Assembly (NCBI GenBank): GCA_012960225.1
Contig: DUBS01000035.1
Span: 124,001-188,000, forward strand
DNA: 64,000 bases
Direction of reading: 5' to 3'
Origin: Gemmatimonadota bacterium
Lineage (GTDB): Bacteria > Gemmatimonadota > Gemmatimonadetes > Longimicrobiales > Gaopeijiaceae
The translations under genes and the position numbers were made by a program. Numbering within the stretch: the stretch's first letter is position 1; every line of letters starts with the position of its first letter. Shown in pieces: positions 8,465 through 16,595 of the stretch. Under the pieces are notes generated by a model that ran no database searches, was not told the origin of the DNA, and saw only the letters and a program-made list of their open reading frames with translations.

Positions 8465-8519
8465 ATAGTTGATATGACGGGCATTCCCTGGCGAACTACT
8501 TGTTAAGCGGTATCAAATA

Positions 8520-9521
8520 GTGACACCACTGCCCCGAGCTTTGATCTTAGCTCTGGCCTTCTGCTTCGGGCTCCCGCTTGTTCAGATCTCGGGCACTCTT
8601 CACGGTCAGGCAGTCCCCACTGATTCGATCCTCGCTCTCGCTCATAGGCTCTTCGCCGAGGCAACCTTATTAGCCAACCAGGGCCTCCACGACGAAGCGG
8701 AGACCAGACTCTGGCAGACACTTAGTATTCGCGAAAAAGCCCTAGGGCTGGACCACCCGGACGTGGCGCTTACCCTGCACAATCTGGGCTTCATCTACAA
8801 TGCTCAAGGTCGCTATGAAGAAGCGGAACCACTCCTGCGGCAGGCGCTTGTTATCCGTGAAACAGCCTTCGGCCCTCAGCATTTGGAAGTGGCGCTCACA
8901 TTGAACAGCTTGGCTTTCACGTACGGAGTCCAATCCCGTTATGACGAAGCGGAGCCGCTATACGAACGAGCCCTGGAAATTAGGGAATCCGCCTTGGGTC
9001 CGGCACACCCGGATGTAGCATTCGCGATGAATAATCTGGCTTTCTTCTATGCTATGCAGTCCCGCTATGACAAAGCGGAGCCGCTATACGAACGAGCCCT
9101 GGCAATCGACGAAATTGTGCTAGGGCCAAATCACTTAGAAGTGGCCCACGTGCTGAGCAATCTGGGGATGCTCTATGACGATCTGGGCCGATATGCAAAG
9201 GCCGGGCCGATCTACAAACGCGTATTAGCGATCAGGGAGGCGGCGCTAGGCTCGAGTCATCCAGACGTCGCTAACATCCTGATTAACCTAGCTTCGCTCT
9301 ACCACCACCAGGGGCGGTACGCTGAAGCAGTTCCACTCTATCGGCGATCTCTGGATATCAGGAGAGCCGAGCTCGGTCTGGAACACTCCGACACTAGCCT
9401 GGCACTGGAAAACTTGATCCTGGCTTGCGAGCTATTGTTTGCACTTCCAGACGTAGTCCAAGAACATCGGTCAATTACAGCTCCAGAATCTATGGCTATG
9501 CTTTGTCGTCTCAGTCCATGA
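8520..9521 (+). CDS. Exported TPR protein (kinesin-light-chain-type repeats)
   Basis: The protein has 333 residues from a GTG start, an N-terminal signal (hydrophobic core LILALAFCFGLPLVQ) and then about six 42-residue repeats. The repeats carry the pattern YEEAEPLLRQALVIRE, LGPxHPDVAxxLNNLAxxY, typical of TPR_12/kinesin light chain-like repeats. Such repeats form a superhelix that binds partner proteins; no enzyme domain is fused. The repeats are very alike (for example residues 100-225), which suggests internal duplication. It follows the broken S9 peptidase by 55 nt and might be co-transcribed. Export makes a periplasmic scaffold plausible. The partner is unknown. Confidence 0.85.
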   Translation: MTPLPRALILALAFCFGLPLVQISGTLHGQAVPTDSILALAHRLFAEATLLANQGLHDEAETRLWQTLSIREKALGLDHPDVALTLHNLGFIYNAQGRYEEAEPLLRQALVIRETAFGPQHLEVALTLNSLAFTYGVQSRYDEAEPLYERALEIRESALGPAHPDVAFAMNNLAFFYAMQSRYDKAEPLYERALAIDEIVLGPNHLEVAHVLSNLGMLYDDLGRYAKAGPIYKRVLAIREAALGSSHPDVANILINLASLYHHQGRYAEAVPLYRRSLDIRRAELGLEHSDTSLALENLILACELLFALPDVVQEHRSITAPESMAMLCRLSP

Positions 9522-9583
9522 AGTGGAGCACGATACCAAGAACGACAACACGAAAGAACCCAGTTTGAACAGAGGTGAATAAT

Positions 9584-10066
9584 ATGAGACCAAGATTGAC
9601 GTACGGGACCCTAGCTATTGGTGCACTAGCACTGCTTCTGTACACAGTGCCGGCTTTGGCGCACCACGCCTTTGGAGCAGAGTTCGATGCGAATGCTCCC
9701 CTTCGGATACAAGGCAACATCGTTAGGCTCGAATGGGTGAATCCTCACTCTTGGATTCATCTTGAGGTGTCAATGATGGTGGCTGGGACCGACACGATTA
9801 TGCCAACAGGACCAGAGAGAGAAGTATGGATGATTGAAGGTGGTACGCCGAACGTGCTGGTGAGGCGCGGCCTACGTCGTGAATGTCTGCCGATTGGGAC
9901 CGAGCTGGTCGTGGATGGCTACCAAACGAAGGACCGCAGGCTCAAGCGGGCTAATGGACGAGATGTCACCTTCCCTGATGGAAGAAAATTCTTCATGGGG
10001 TCATCAGGTACTGGGGCACCAGATGACGGGGCTGAAGCTCGCGGGAGGGGCGCCGCAAGATGTTGA
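9584..10066 (+). CDS. DUF6152 family exported protein
   Basis: The sequence has a signal peptide ending in ALA, then HHAFGAEFDANAPLRIQG and RLEWVNPHSWIHLEV, the hallmarks of DUF6152. AGAGG lies 8 nt before ATG 9584, so I take that start rather than the GTG at 9575. The His-rich start of the mature chain (AHHAF) and the NPHSW motif could bind metal, but this is unproven. It is encoded about 140 nt upstream of the PQQ dehydrogenase in the same direction; DUF6152 genes commonly lie near such dehydrogenases, so a supporting periplasmic role is a reasonable inference. The C-terminal tail (GTGAPDDGAEARGRG) is low complexity. Confidence 0.8.
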   Translation: MRPRLTYGTLAIGALALLLYTVPALAHHAFGAEFDANAPLRIQGNIVRLEWVNPHSWIHLEVSMMVAGTDTIMPTGPEREVWMIEGGTPNVLVRRGLRRECLPIGTELVVDGYQTKDRRLKRANGRDVTFPDGRKFFMGSSGTGAPDDGAEARGRGAARC

Positions 10067-10204
10067 CTAGTTTTTCAAGCGCAGGATGCTCCTGGGTAAG
10101 TTTGGCAGCCCTGCAGAGCTAACCTCTTGCTTGAACCATGGATCATCAGCAGAACAAATCACAGTGGGCTTGGCTTGCCCAGTAGATACTCGAGGGCGCT
10201 GATC

Positions 10205-12118
10205 ATGCAAATGAAAGTGCGGGACTTACTAACTCTACTTCTAAGCCTCGTGCTATTCCCAAGTATCGCTACAGCTCAACAAGGTGCTCCAGGTGGTGAG
10301 TGGCCTGACTATGGAGGTGACCTGGGTAGCACAAAGTTTGCGCCCCTAAGCCAGATTGACAAAATCAATGTAGAAAATGTGAGTGTCGCCTGGATGTGGC
10401 ATTCACCTGACGACAAACTGGTCGCTGAAAACCCGCGACTGCGCCCGGGTGCCTTCAAGGCCACACCACTCATGGTAGACGGCATACTATACATACAGAC
10501 CTCTCTGAGTCTTCTGGCAGCGATTGATGCCGCTTCTGGGGAGCAGCTCTGGGCCTTTGACCCTCTTAGTCACGAAGCGGGACGTCCGGTTAACCTTGGC
10601 TTCAATGCACGTGGTGTTGCTCATTGGAAGGAGGGTGATGATAGCCGGATCTTCCTGGCGACCGGGGACTCACACCTTTGGGCGCTTGACACCACAACGG
10701 GAACTCCAATCGATGACTTTGGAAGCAATGGTCGTATACGATTAAGGGAGGGGTTACGTCGACCGGTCCCGGTACGCAGTTATGGGGTTATGTCTCCTCC
10801 GCTGGTCGTAGGAGACGTTGTAGTGGTTGGATCATCGATCTCCGACGGGCCACGCTACATGACCGCTCCCCCAGGTGACATCCGTGCCTTCGATGTCCGG
10901 ACTGGTGAACAACGCTGGATCTTTCACACCGTACCCCAGGAAGGCGAACTCGGAAACGACACCTGGGAAGATGGCTCCTGGGAATACACAGGGAACACGA
11001 ACGTTTGGACGATCATGAGCGCCGATGAAGAACTGGGCTTGGTTTACCTACCGATCGGTACTCCAACGAACGATTGGTACGGCGGACACCGGCTCGGGAA
11101 TAACCTCTTTGCCGAAAGCTTGGTAGCCCTAGAAGCATCAACCGGACGCTACATCTGGCATTTCCAGATGGTACATCACGGCGTTTGGGATTACGACCCA
11201 CCAGCAGCTCCAATCCTACTCGATATCAATGTGGACGGACGGCCGATTAAAGCAGTAGCGCAGCTGACCAAACAAGGATTCGTATTCGTCTTTGACCGGA
11301 TCACCGGTGAACCTGTCTGGCCAATTGAGGAGCGACCTGTCCCACCGTCAAACATGCCCGGTGAAAGGCTGTCTCCAACACAACCCTTCCCGACCCGTCC
11401 GGCACCATTTGAACGGCAAGGGATCTCGGTAGACGACTTAATTGACTTCACGCCCGAACTCCGTGCGGAAGCAGAAGCTATACTTCAACGTTCCGATCAC
11501 GGACCTCTCTACCAACCACCGTCTGAGAGAGGAACTCTCAACCTTCCCGGCTGGTTTGGCGGTGCAAATTGGTTTGGTGCCTCGGTCAATCCACAAACTG
11601 GCATGCTATATATCCCCTCGAGGACGGGTGCCATACATGTTCAACTCGTGCCAGGAGACCCGGAGAGATCTGATTTTCTCTATATGCGAGGACGCAGTCA
11701 GTCTGACAGCGGCGAAGAGTTGATCCCCCGCCTCAAACCCCCTTATTCGCGGCTGACAGCCATCGACATGAACACGGGGGACCACGTCTGGCAGATCCCT
11801 CTCGGGGACGGAATTCGGCAGCGGCTTATCAATTCCGGTATACCAGACCCTGGACCACTGGGTGGTGGTGGATTTACCGGGCCCCTGCTGACCGAAACCC
11901 TTCTCTTTATCGGCCATAATGGCGCACGAGACGGTGCCAGCGGCGGGCCAGCCCTCCTTGCACTGGACAAGGACACCGGACGAACAATCCACACAATTGA
12001 ACTGCCGTGGGGTGGTACGGGCACTCCGATGACCTACATGGCTGATGGGCGCCAACATATCGTCCTTGCATTCGGGAGTGGTGCTGAAGCAGGTCTCATG
12101 GCTCTTACGCTTCGATAG
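10205..12118 (+). CDS. PQQ-dependent dehydrogenase, periplasmic
   Basis: The protein has 637 residues from ATG 10205 (GAGGG about 9 nt upstream); an in-frame upstream extension lacks a signal peptide. A Sec signal ending in ATAQ is followed by WPDYGGDLGSTKFAPLSQI, the usual start of quinoprotein glucose/alcohol dehydrogenase propellers. Tryptophan-docking repeats (AAIDAASGEQLWAF, RAFDVRTGEQRWIF, ALEASTGRYIWHFQ, TAIDMNTGDHVWQI, LALDKDTGRTI) mark the blades. HHGVWDYDPPAAPIL and GLVYLPIGTPTNDWYGG are characteristic. It should oxidise an alcohol or sugar in the periplasm with PQQ and pass electrons to quinone or cytochrome c. No heme-binding CxxCH is present, so an external acceptor is needed. 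PQQ synthesis genes are not in the window. Substrate unknown. Confidence 0.9.
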   Translation: MQMKVRDLLTLLLSLVLFPSIATAQQGAPGGEWPDYGGDLGSTKFAPLSQIDKINVENVSVAWMWHSPDDKLVAENPRLRPGAFKATPLMVDGILYIQTSLSLLAAIDAASGEQLWAFDPLSHEAGRPVNLGFNARGVAHWKEGDDSRIFLATGDSHLWALDTTTGTPIDDFGSNGRIRLREGLRRPVPVRSYGVMSPPLVVGDVVVVGSSISDGPRYMTAPPGDIRAFDVRTGEQRWIFHTVPQEGELGNDTWEDGSWEYTGNTNVWTIMSADEELGLVYLPIGTPTNDWYGGHRLGNNLFAESLVALEASTGRYIWHFQMVHHGVWDYDPPAAPILLDINVDGRPIKAVAQLTKQGFVFVFDRITGEPVWPIEERPVPPSNMPGERLSPTQPFPTRPAPFERQGISVDDLIDFTPELRAEAEAILQRSDHGPLYQPPSERGTLNLPGWFGGANWFGASVNPQTGMLYIPSRTGAIHVQLVPGDPERSDFLYMRGRSQSDSGEELIPRLKPPYSRLTAIDMNTGDHVWQIPLGDGIRQRLINSGIPDPGPLGGGGFTGPLLTETLLFIGHNGARDGASGGPALLALDKDTGRTIHTIELPWGGTGTPMTYMADGRQHIVLAFGSGAEAGLMALTLR

Positions 12119-12176
12119 CCAGGCCTGATTCTTAGTATCATTACCCAAGCAATCACAATCGGAGACGCAACCTGAT

Positions 12177-13391
12177 ATGGAACTGCCAGCGTTTTTTCTT
12201 CTCGGTGCAGTTGGTGGCGCGTCAGTCGTTTACCTGTTCATGCGTCTGCGCCTCAAGCAGCAAGAGCAAGAGCTTCTGACTGCACAGGCCCTACTTTCTA
12301 ATGAGCAAGACAAGTCATTGGCCATCGAAAAGACCGAAGAACAGCTAAGGGACACCTTCGGTGCTGCAGCCGCTGCTGCGCTCAAGAACAACAACGAAGC
12401 CTTCATTCAGTTGGCCAAACAGACATTCCAGACCCAGCACGAAAGTGCCAAGGGAGAACTGGACCAGCGGGCCAAATCTGTCTCAGAGTCACTTGAACGT
12501 TTCGATAAGAACCTAAATCAGTTGCATAAGGCTCATGGCGGGCTAATGAGTCGAATCGACGGGCTAGGAAAAGAAACCGAGAACTTAGTGAGCGCGCTCC
12601 AAACCCCTAAAGTCATAGGCAATTGGGGTGAGATGCAGCTTCGCAAAGTCGTAGAAATCGCTGGAATGGTGGAATATTGCGATTTTGATGTACAAAAAAA
12701 CATCAGCACTGATGAAACCAGGCTATACCCGGATATGATCGCCCACCTCCCCGGAGGACGCAGTATCGCCGTGGATTCAAAGGTCCCCCTCAAGCACTTC
12801 CTCGCTTCGTTTGAGGCAGAAAATGAAGAGGAGCGAACTGCATGCTTAGAACAGCATAGGCGAAGTGTTCGTGAACATGCAAAAGAACTCGGTAGTAAAG
12901 CCTATTGGGACCACCTGGAAGACACACCGGACTTCGTCATCATGTATCTTGGGGACGCTGTCTACCAGGCAGCCATTCAGGTGGATCCCAACCTTCCGGA
13001 AGATACTCTTAGAAATCACGTCATCCTGGCTCCACCGTCTATTCTTATCATGGCCCTGAGGACCATCGCTTATTCTTGGCGACAAGAGAAATTCAGCGAA
13101 CATGCGCGTGAAATTAGTAGCCTTGGCAAGGAACTGTATGAGCGCCTCAAAACCCTTTCCGAGCACTTCGACGGTATCAAGAAAGGACTGGCCAGAGCGG
13201 TGAAATCCTATAATAGCGCAGCAGGCTCACTGGAAAGCAGAATCTTTGTCACCGCGCGGAAGTTTCAGGATTTTGGTATTAATCCGGATGTCAGTCTGAC
13301 CAGCCCGTCCCCTGTCGAGGAAACCCCTAGGGCTCTCTCTGCGCCTGAATTCCACGAAACAGTATCAGACGAAGAGACCTCGGATGACTAA
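12177..13391 (+). CDS. rmuC: DNA recombination protein RmuC
   Basis: The 404-residue protein starts with one transmembrane helix (residues 3-22), then a coiled coil rich in Lys, Glu and Gln (about 25-140). The nuclease-like RmuC core follows with VIGNWGEMQLRKVVEIAGM, DMIAHLPGGRSIAVDSKVPL and ILAPPSILIMALRTIAYSWRQE, all hallmark motifs. RmuC limits rearrangements at inverted repeats; its biochemistry is not fully defined. Length matches the family. The tail after residue 370 is acidic and low in complexity. It is followed by a terminator shared with the convergent small membrane genes. Confidence 0.95.
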   Translation: MELPAFFLLGAVGGASVVYLFMRLRLKQQEQELLTAQALLSNEQDKSLAIEKTEEQLRDTFGAAAAAALKNNNEAFIQLAKQTFQTQHESAKGELDQRAKSVSESLERFDKNLNQLHKAHGGLMSRIDGLGKETENLVSALQTPKVIGNWGEMQLRKVVEIAGMVEYCDFDVQKNISTDETRLYPDMIAHLPGGRSIAVDSKVPLKHFLASFEAENEEERTACLEQHRRSVREHAKELGSKAYWDHLEDTPDFVIMYLGDAVYQAAIQVDPNLPEDTLRNHVILAPPSILIMALRTIAYSWRQEKFSEHAREISSLGKELYERLKTLSEHFDGIKKGLARAVKSYNSAAGSLESRIFVTARKFQDFGINPDVSLTSPSPVEETPRALSAPEFHETVSDEETSDD

Positions 13392-13417
13392 GGCTCGAGA
13401 CTGAGGGTGAACTCACT

Positions 13418-13460
13418 GAAAAAGGGGCTCCAACTGGATCACCAGCTAGAGCCCCTCCCA
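13418..13460. terminator. Bidirectional terminator between rmuC and the small membrane genes
   Basis: GGGGCTC (13424-13430) pairs with GAGCCCC (13449-13455), with an inner CTGG/CCAG stem. The minus strand shows TTTTT directly after the stem, so it mainly stops transcription from 13501; it can also serve rmuC. Confidence 0.8.
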
Positions 13461-13500
13461 TTCTTAAATATGCTGCTGTCCTAATAGCAGCTGCCCGAAT

Positions 13501-13848
13501 CTAAGATAGTTTCTGGTACACCGTCGCAGCTGCATACCATCCGACTAGCAGTATTACTGCACTTACCGCCGCAGATGCCATATCCCTAGTTCCATTAATG
13601 ACATAGTAAAAATCAACCATCAGAATCTGACCGCCCGCAATTGTCATCGCAGTCACCATAGGGTTACCGGTCTTCTGGGTCATGTGATCGAAGAAGAGGA
13701 CCAAAACAACCACCGCAACCACCAAGCTCAGGGGAGCGGCTATTAACTCGGTTCCAGCCTGAGGATCAAAAAAATATGTGACCCCGATGTAATTAAGTAC
13801 CAGGGTAATTCCAGCTGCCCCTAGGATAGGCTTGATTCTATCGCCCAT
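13501..13848 (-). CDS. Small four-helix membrane protein, paralog B of a tandem pair
   Basis: The protein has 115 residues, nearly all in four hydrophobic helices. It aligns along its whole length with the product of the gene upstream: both begin MG-(D/E)-R-(I/M)-K-x-ILGAA and share TGNPMVTAM/VGNTMVTAM, QILMVDFYYVINGTR/QILIVDVFYVMNGNR and a closing VYxxL. Polar conserved residues inside helices (Asp in VDFYYVING, Gln in GGQIL) hint at a functional core. AGGAG stands 8 nt before the ATG. I do not recognise the family. The two genes are 36 nt apart and clearly form one transcript ending at the terminator near 13430. Confidence 0.8.
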   Translation of the reverse strand: MGDRIKPILGAAGITLVLNYIGVTYFFDPQAGTELIAAPLSLVVAVVVLVLFFDHMTQKTGNPMVTAMTIAGGQILMVDFYYVINGTRDMASAAVSAVILLVGWYAAATVYQKLS

Positions 13849-13884
13849 TGATTGATCTCCTATTTGATCATGATTGAATAACTT

Positions 13885-14253
13885 CTAGGCCAATGCATCG
13901 TAGACTTTTGCGATTACATACCAGAAGACAAGGAGTACGATGGCACTCATCACCGCCGGATATGCTGCCCGATTCCCGTTCATCACATAGAAGACATCGA
14001 CTATCAGAATCTGCGCGGTAGCAAATGACATCGCCGTGACCATGGTATTGCCCACTTTCTGCACGAAAACATCAAGGAACACGACCAGTATGAGCACATA
14101 CAAAACAATGTCCCAAGGGGAAGAGAGAATGGCGTCGACTTGATCAGGTGGATTGGCTGCCATAGCAGGGTAGAACAGATATTCGATTCCGATATAGGCG
14201 ACGATCCCGCCAACCGCCGCCGCACCTAGAATCGATTTCATTCTTTCGCCCAT
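13885..14253 (-). CDS. Small four-helix membrane protein, paralog A of a tandem pair
   Basis: This is the 122-residue first member of the pair, with AAGGAG 8 nt before ATG 14253. Predicted helices lie at about residues 8-26, 46-64, 70-90 and 97-118. The loop between helices 1 and 2 (YPAMAANPPDQVDAILSSP) is longer than in its neighbour and is probably the most diverged part. The conserved centre VGNTMVTAMSFATAQILIVDVFYVMNG is almost shared with paralog B. Possible roles (small transporter dimer, assembly factor) are guesses. Two half-size homologs side by side fit proteins that work as a heterodimer. Confidence 0.8.
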   Translation of the reverse strand: MGERMKSILGAAAVGGIVAYIGIEYLFYPAMAANPPDQVDAILSSPWDIVLYVLILVVFLDVFVQKVGNTMVTAMSFATAQILIVDVFYVMNGNRAAYPAVMSAIVLLVFWYVIAKVYDALA

Positions 14254-14403
14254 CTTGGGATCTCCTTTGAGCAGCGGGCTCGAAGCAGGCTGCTCTCATG
14301 TACATAGGTCACGCTCACTAGGGAAATGACATAGATGGCACCCTAAATGCAAGCTTCTTAAGTCAGTTCCAATTTTGTTCTCAAAGCCCTTCTCGCCCTG
14401 CAG

Positions 14404-15210
14404 TCAGCGACGCTCACAGATGATCAGCGACCGACGTAGTAACCCTTCATCGATCCCTGTAAGCATACTCTCTTTTTGATCAAGTTCGTCCTCGAAGTCT
14501 TCATCCCCTAGCTCTCGGCGTAGCTGTGGCTCCAATTCCTTCATCGCAGCAAGCCACGCCGAGCAGGTGCGTCGGAACTTGACGGTCACGTCGGTGACCT
14601 GTGGGCCGAAGAATCCCGCCTCGCCTATGAGTTCTTGCGGTGACTCACAACCACAGACAAGCGATGGGCCTAGCTCTGTAGCTCGCTCTTCTTGAGCCGG
14701 AGTCAACGATGGTGGTGTGTGAATCGATAACCCGACTAGCGTCCCACCCAGTTTCAGAACCCGATGACATTCTCTCAACACGGAGAGCTTGTCAGTCAGT
14801 CAGCAGAATACGTCCGTGTGAACAACCGAGCTGAAGGTCTCAGAAGCAAACGGCAAAGCCATACCATCAGAGGCAATGACCTGGGTTCGCAGAGTGAGGT
14901 CTCGTGCTGCGAACGCCTCCCGTGCATGCTGTAACCCTGCCATAGGCACATCGGTTGCCACAAGATTTCTTTCAGCACGCTCAGCTATAAGCCATCCAGG
15001 CCATCCTCTTCCGGTCCCCAAATCAAGAACTGGCCCTGCAACCTTGGCCTCTGACAAATGTGCTAGCTCTTCTGCTTCAGCCAAGATCGTATAGCCGTTT
15101 GAACCAACGGCTTGACCGAACGCTTTTTTTTCGAGTTCAGCCCATGTGTCTAAAGGCCGATCGTAGCGCCGAGCTTGTCTCTCAAAGACATCCTCAAGAT
15201 CAGGGATCAT
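14404..15210 (-). CDS. Class I SAM-dependent methyltransferase with in-frame UGA at codon 137 (candidate selenoprotein)
   Basis: Reading through one TGA at 14800-14802 gives a complete 268-residue methyltransferase. The SAM-binding motif I is VLDLGTGRGWPGWLIAE (residues about 62-78), followed by VATDVP, IASDGMALPFASETFSSVVHTDVFC before the stop and LTDKLSVLRECHRVLKLGGTLVG after it. From memory, relatives read DVLCCL here, so the UGA takes the place of the second Cys. There is no frameshift and both halves are intact. A hairpin fitting the bacterial SECIS model follows the UGA (listed separately). It starts 5 nt after the CoA-transferase stop, so the two are one operon; no clear Shine-Dalgarno is seen. 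Substrate unknown. A nonsense mutation or base error would give a 136-residue fragment instead. selA, selB and selC are not visible in the window. Confidence 0.7.
14765..14794 (-). promoter_or_regulatory. Candidate bacterial SECIS hairpin
   Basis: The hairpin begins 5 nt after the UGA. Lower stem UGACA/UGUCA (14790-14794 with 14765-14769), 2x2 internal loop AG/AA, upper stem CUCUC/GAGAG (14783-14787 with 14772-14776), apical loop CGUGUU (14777-14782). The loop starts 18 nt after the UGA and its second base is G followed by U. These features match the published description of bSECIS elements (loop roughly 16-37 nt downstream, G in the first two loop positions). It lies wholly inside coding sequence. 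Confidence 0.5.
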
Positions 15211-15215
15211 AAGCG

Positions 15216-16448
15216 TTACTGGGGCGCAGGTTCTGCCCGAATAAAAACAGGCATCTCGTCTTCGCTGTAGCCCAGTTCCCTTAGTACCTCAGAGTTATGC
15301 TCCCCGTGTAGTGGCGGTACTCGGCTTGCGATCGGGCGCAACCCATCAAATCGGAGAGGAAACGAAATGTCCCTGTAGTCGGTTATGCGCGGGTGTGGAG
15401 AAGGCTCAAGGAGGCCTTCCGCATGCACTTGCTCTTCTTCAACAACCTCCGACATATCATGAATTGGAGCACTGGGTACTCTATTCTGGTCCAGGAGATG
15501 CCGAAGCTGGGCTGTGGTCATTTTACATGTGTGCTCCTCAATAAGTCCGTGCAACTCCGTCCTATTCGCAACACGCAACGGGTTTGTCGTGAAGCGCTCG
15601 TCACCCTTTAACTCCTCAAGTTTGAGCGCCTCACACAGGCGCTCAAAAATACCATCGTGGCCGGCCGAGATCATCAACTCGCCGTCACGGGTGTGAAACG
15701 CTTCGTATGGTGCAATCATAGAGATACCGGTACCCATGCGCCCTGGAATGACTCCACTCGCGAGGTATCCCTGGATGTGATAAGAAACCCACCCAAGTGA
15801 AGTTGCGAGCAGTGAGGATTCTACGTGAGTCCCTTCACCAGTGCGCTCCTTCTCTCGTAATGCAGCCAAGATGCCTAGAGCAGTCACAATACCAGTTCCG
15901 ACATCGACGACTGAACCTCCAACCCTTGCTGGATCACCTTCAGGATAGCCAGTCAATGACATGATGCCGGTGTAGGCCTGTATCAGAGGATCGTAGCCCG
16001 GACGCTCTCGTAGCGGACCTCGTGATCCGTATCCGGTAACCGACGCATACACCATGCCAGGATGGCGCTGGCGGATCTCCTCATATCCGAAACCAAGCTC
16101 ATCAATCACCCCTGCCCGGAACGCCTGCACAAAGATGTCAGCTCGGTCCACAAGACGCTCAAGCACGTCCTTCCCGTCATCGGATTTTAGGTCGAGGAGA
16201 ACGCTGCGCTTGTTACGATTAAATGCGAGAAAGAGTGGTGATTCTCCTTCCCAAAATGGTGGGCCCCATTGTCGAGTAGGATCACCTGCCGGTGGCTCCA
16301 CTTTGATGACGTCAGCACCGAGGTCAGCAAGAATCTGCGTGCAGTGAGGACCTGCAATATTTTGCGTGAGATCGACCACGCGGATACCTGCAAGTGCCCT
16401 GGATGAGTCGTGCTCAAGTGATGCTGGTCTGCGCACAGTGTCGGTCAT
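15216..16448 (-). CDS. CaiB/BaiF family CoA-transferase
   Basis: The protein has 410 residues from ATG 16448; a TTG 15 codons upstream is less likely. GIRVVDLTQNIAGPHCTQILADLGADVIKVEPP is the classic family start. The catalytic Asp expected near residue 160-170 fits YDPLIQAYTG. SVVDVGTGIVTALGILAALREKERTGEGTHVESSLL is also characteristic. Such class III CoA-transferases move CoA between carboxylic acids (formate/oxalate, carnitine, succinate and others), or act as racemases; the acceptor cannot be told here. It is the first gene of a two-gene operon with the UGA-containing methyltransferase. Cytoplasmic. Confidence 0.9.
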   Translation of the reverse strand: MTDTVRRPASLEHDSSRALAGIRVVDLTQNIAGPHCTQILADLGADVIKVEPPAGDPTRQWGPPFWEGESPLFLAFNRNKRSVLLDLKSDDGKDVLERLVDRADIFVQAFRAGVIDELGFGYEEIRQRHPGMVYASVTGYGSRGPLRERPGYDPLIQAYTGIMSLTGYPEGDPARVGGSVVDVGTGIVTALGILAALREKERTGEGTHVESSLLATSLGWVSYHIQGYLASGVIPGRMGTGISMIAPYEAFHTRDGELMISAGHDGIFERLCEALKLEELKGDERFTTNPLRVANRTELHGLIEEHTCKMTTAQLRHLLDQNRVPSAPIHDMSEVVEEEQVHAEGLLEPSPHPRITDYRDISFPLRFDGLRPIASRVPPLHGEHNSEVLRELGYSEDEMPVFIRAEPAPQ

Positions 16449-16595
16449 AGTGGGGCCAAGATGCCCTAAGCTGGCTATGAGCAACAACCCCAACCCATAA
16501 AGAATGAACCGATTTGTGATTGCCGCGTCGGGCTCACAGTCGCACGTTCTCTACCTGTCGTACAACTAGCCACAGAACCAAGCAGGAGGATCATC

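Noticed and set aside
11606-12148. A 180-codon minus-strand frame opposite the PQQ dehydrogenase
   Set aside because: It is a shadow of the quinoprotein reading frame, with no signal, motif or start context.
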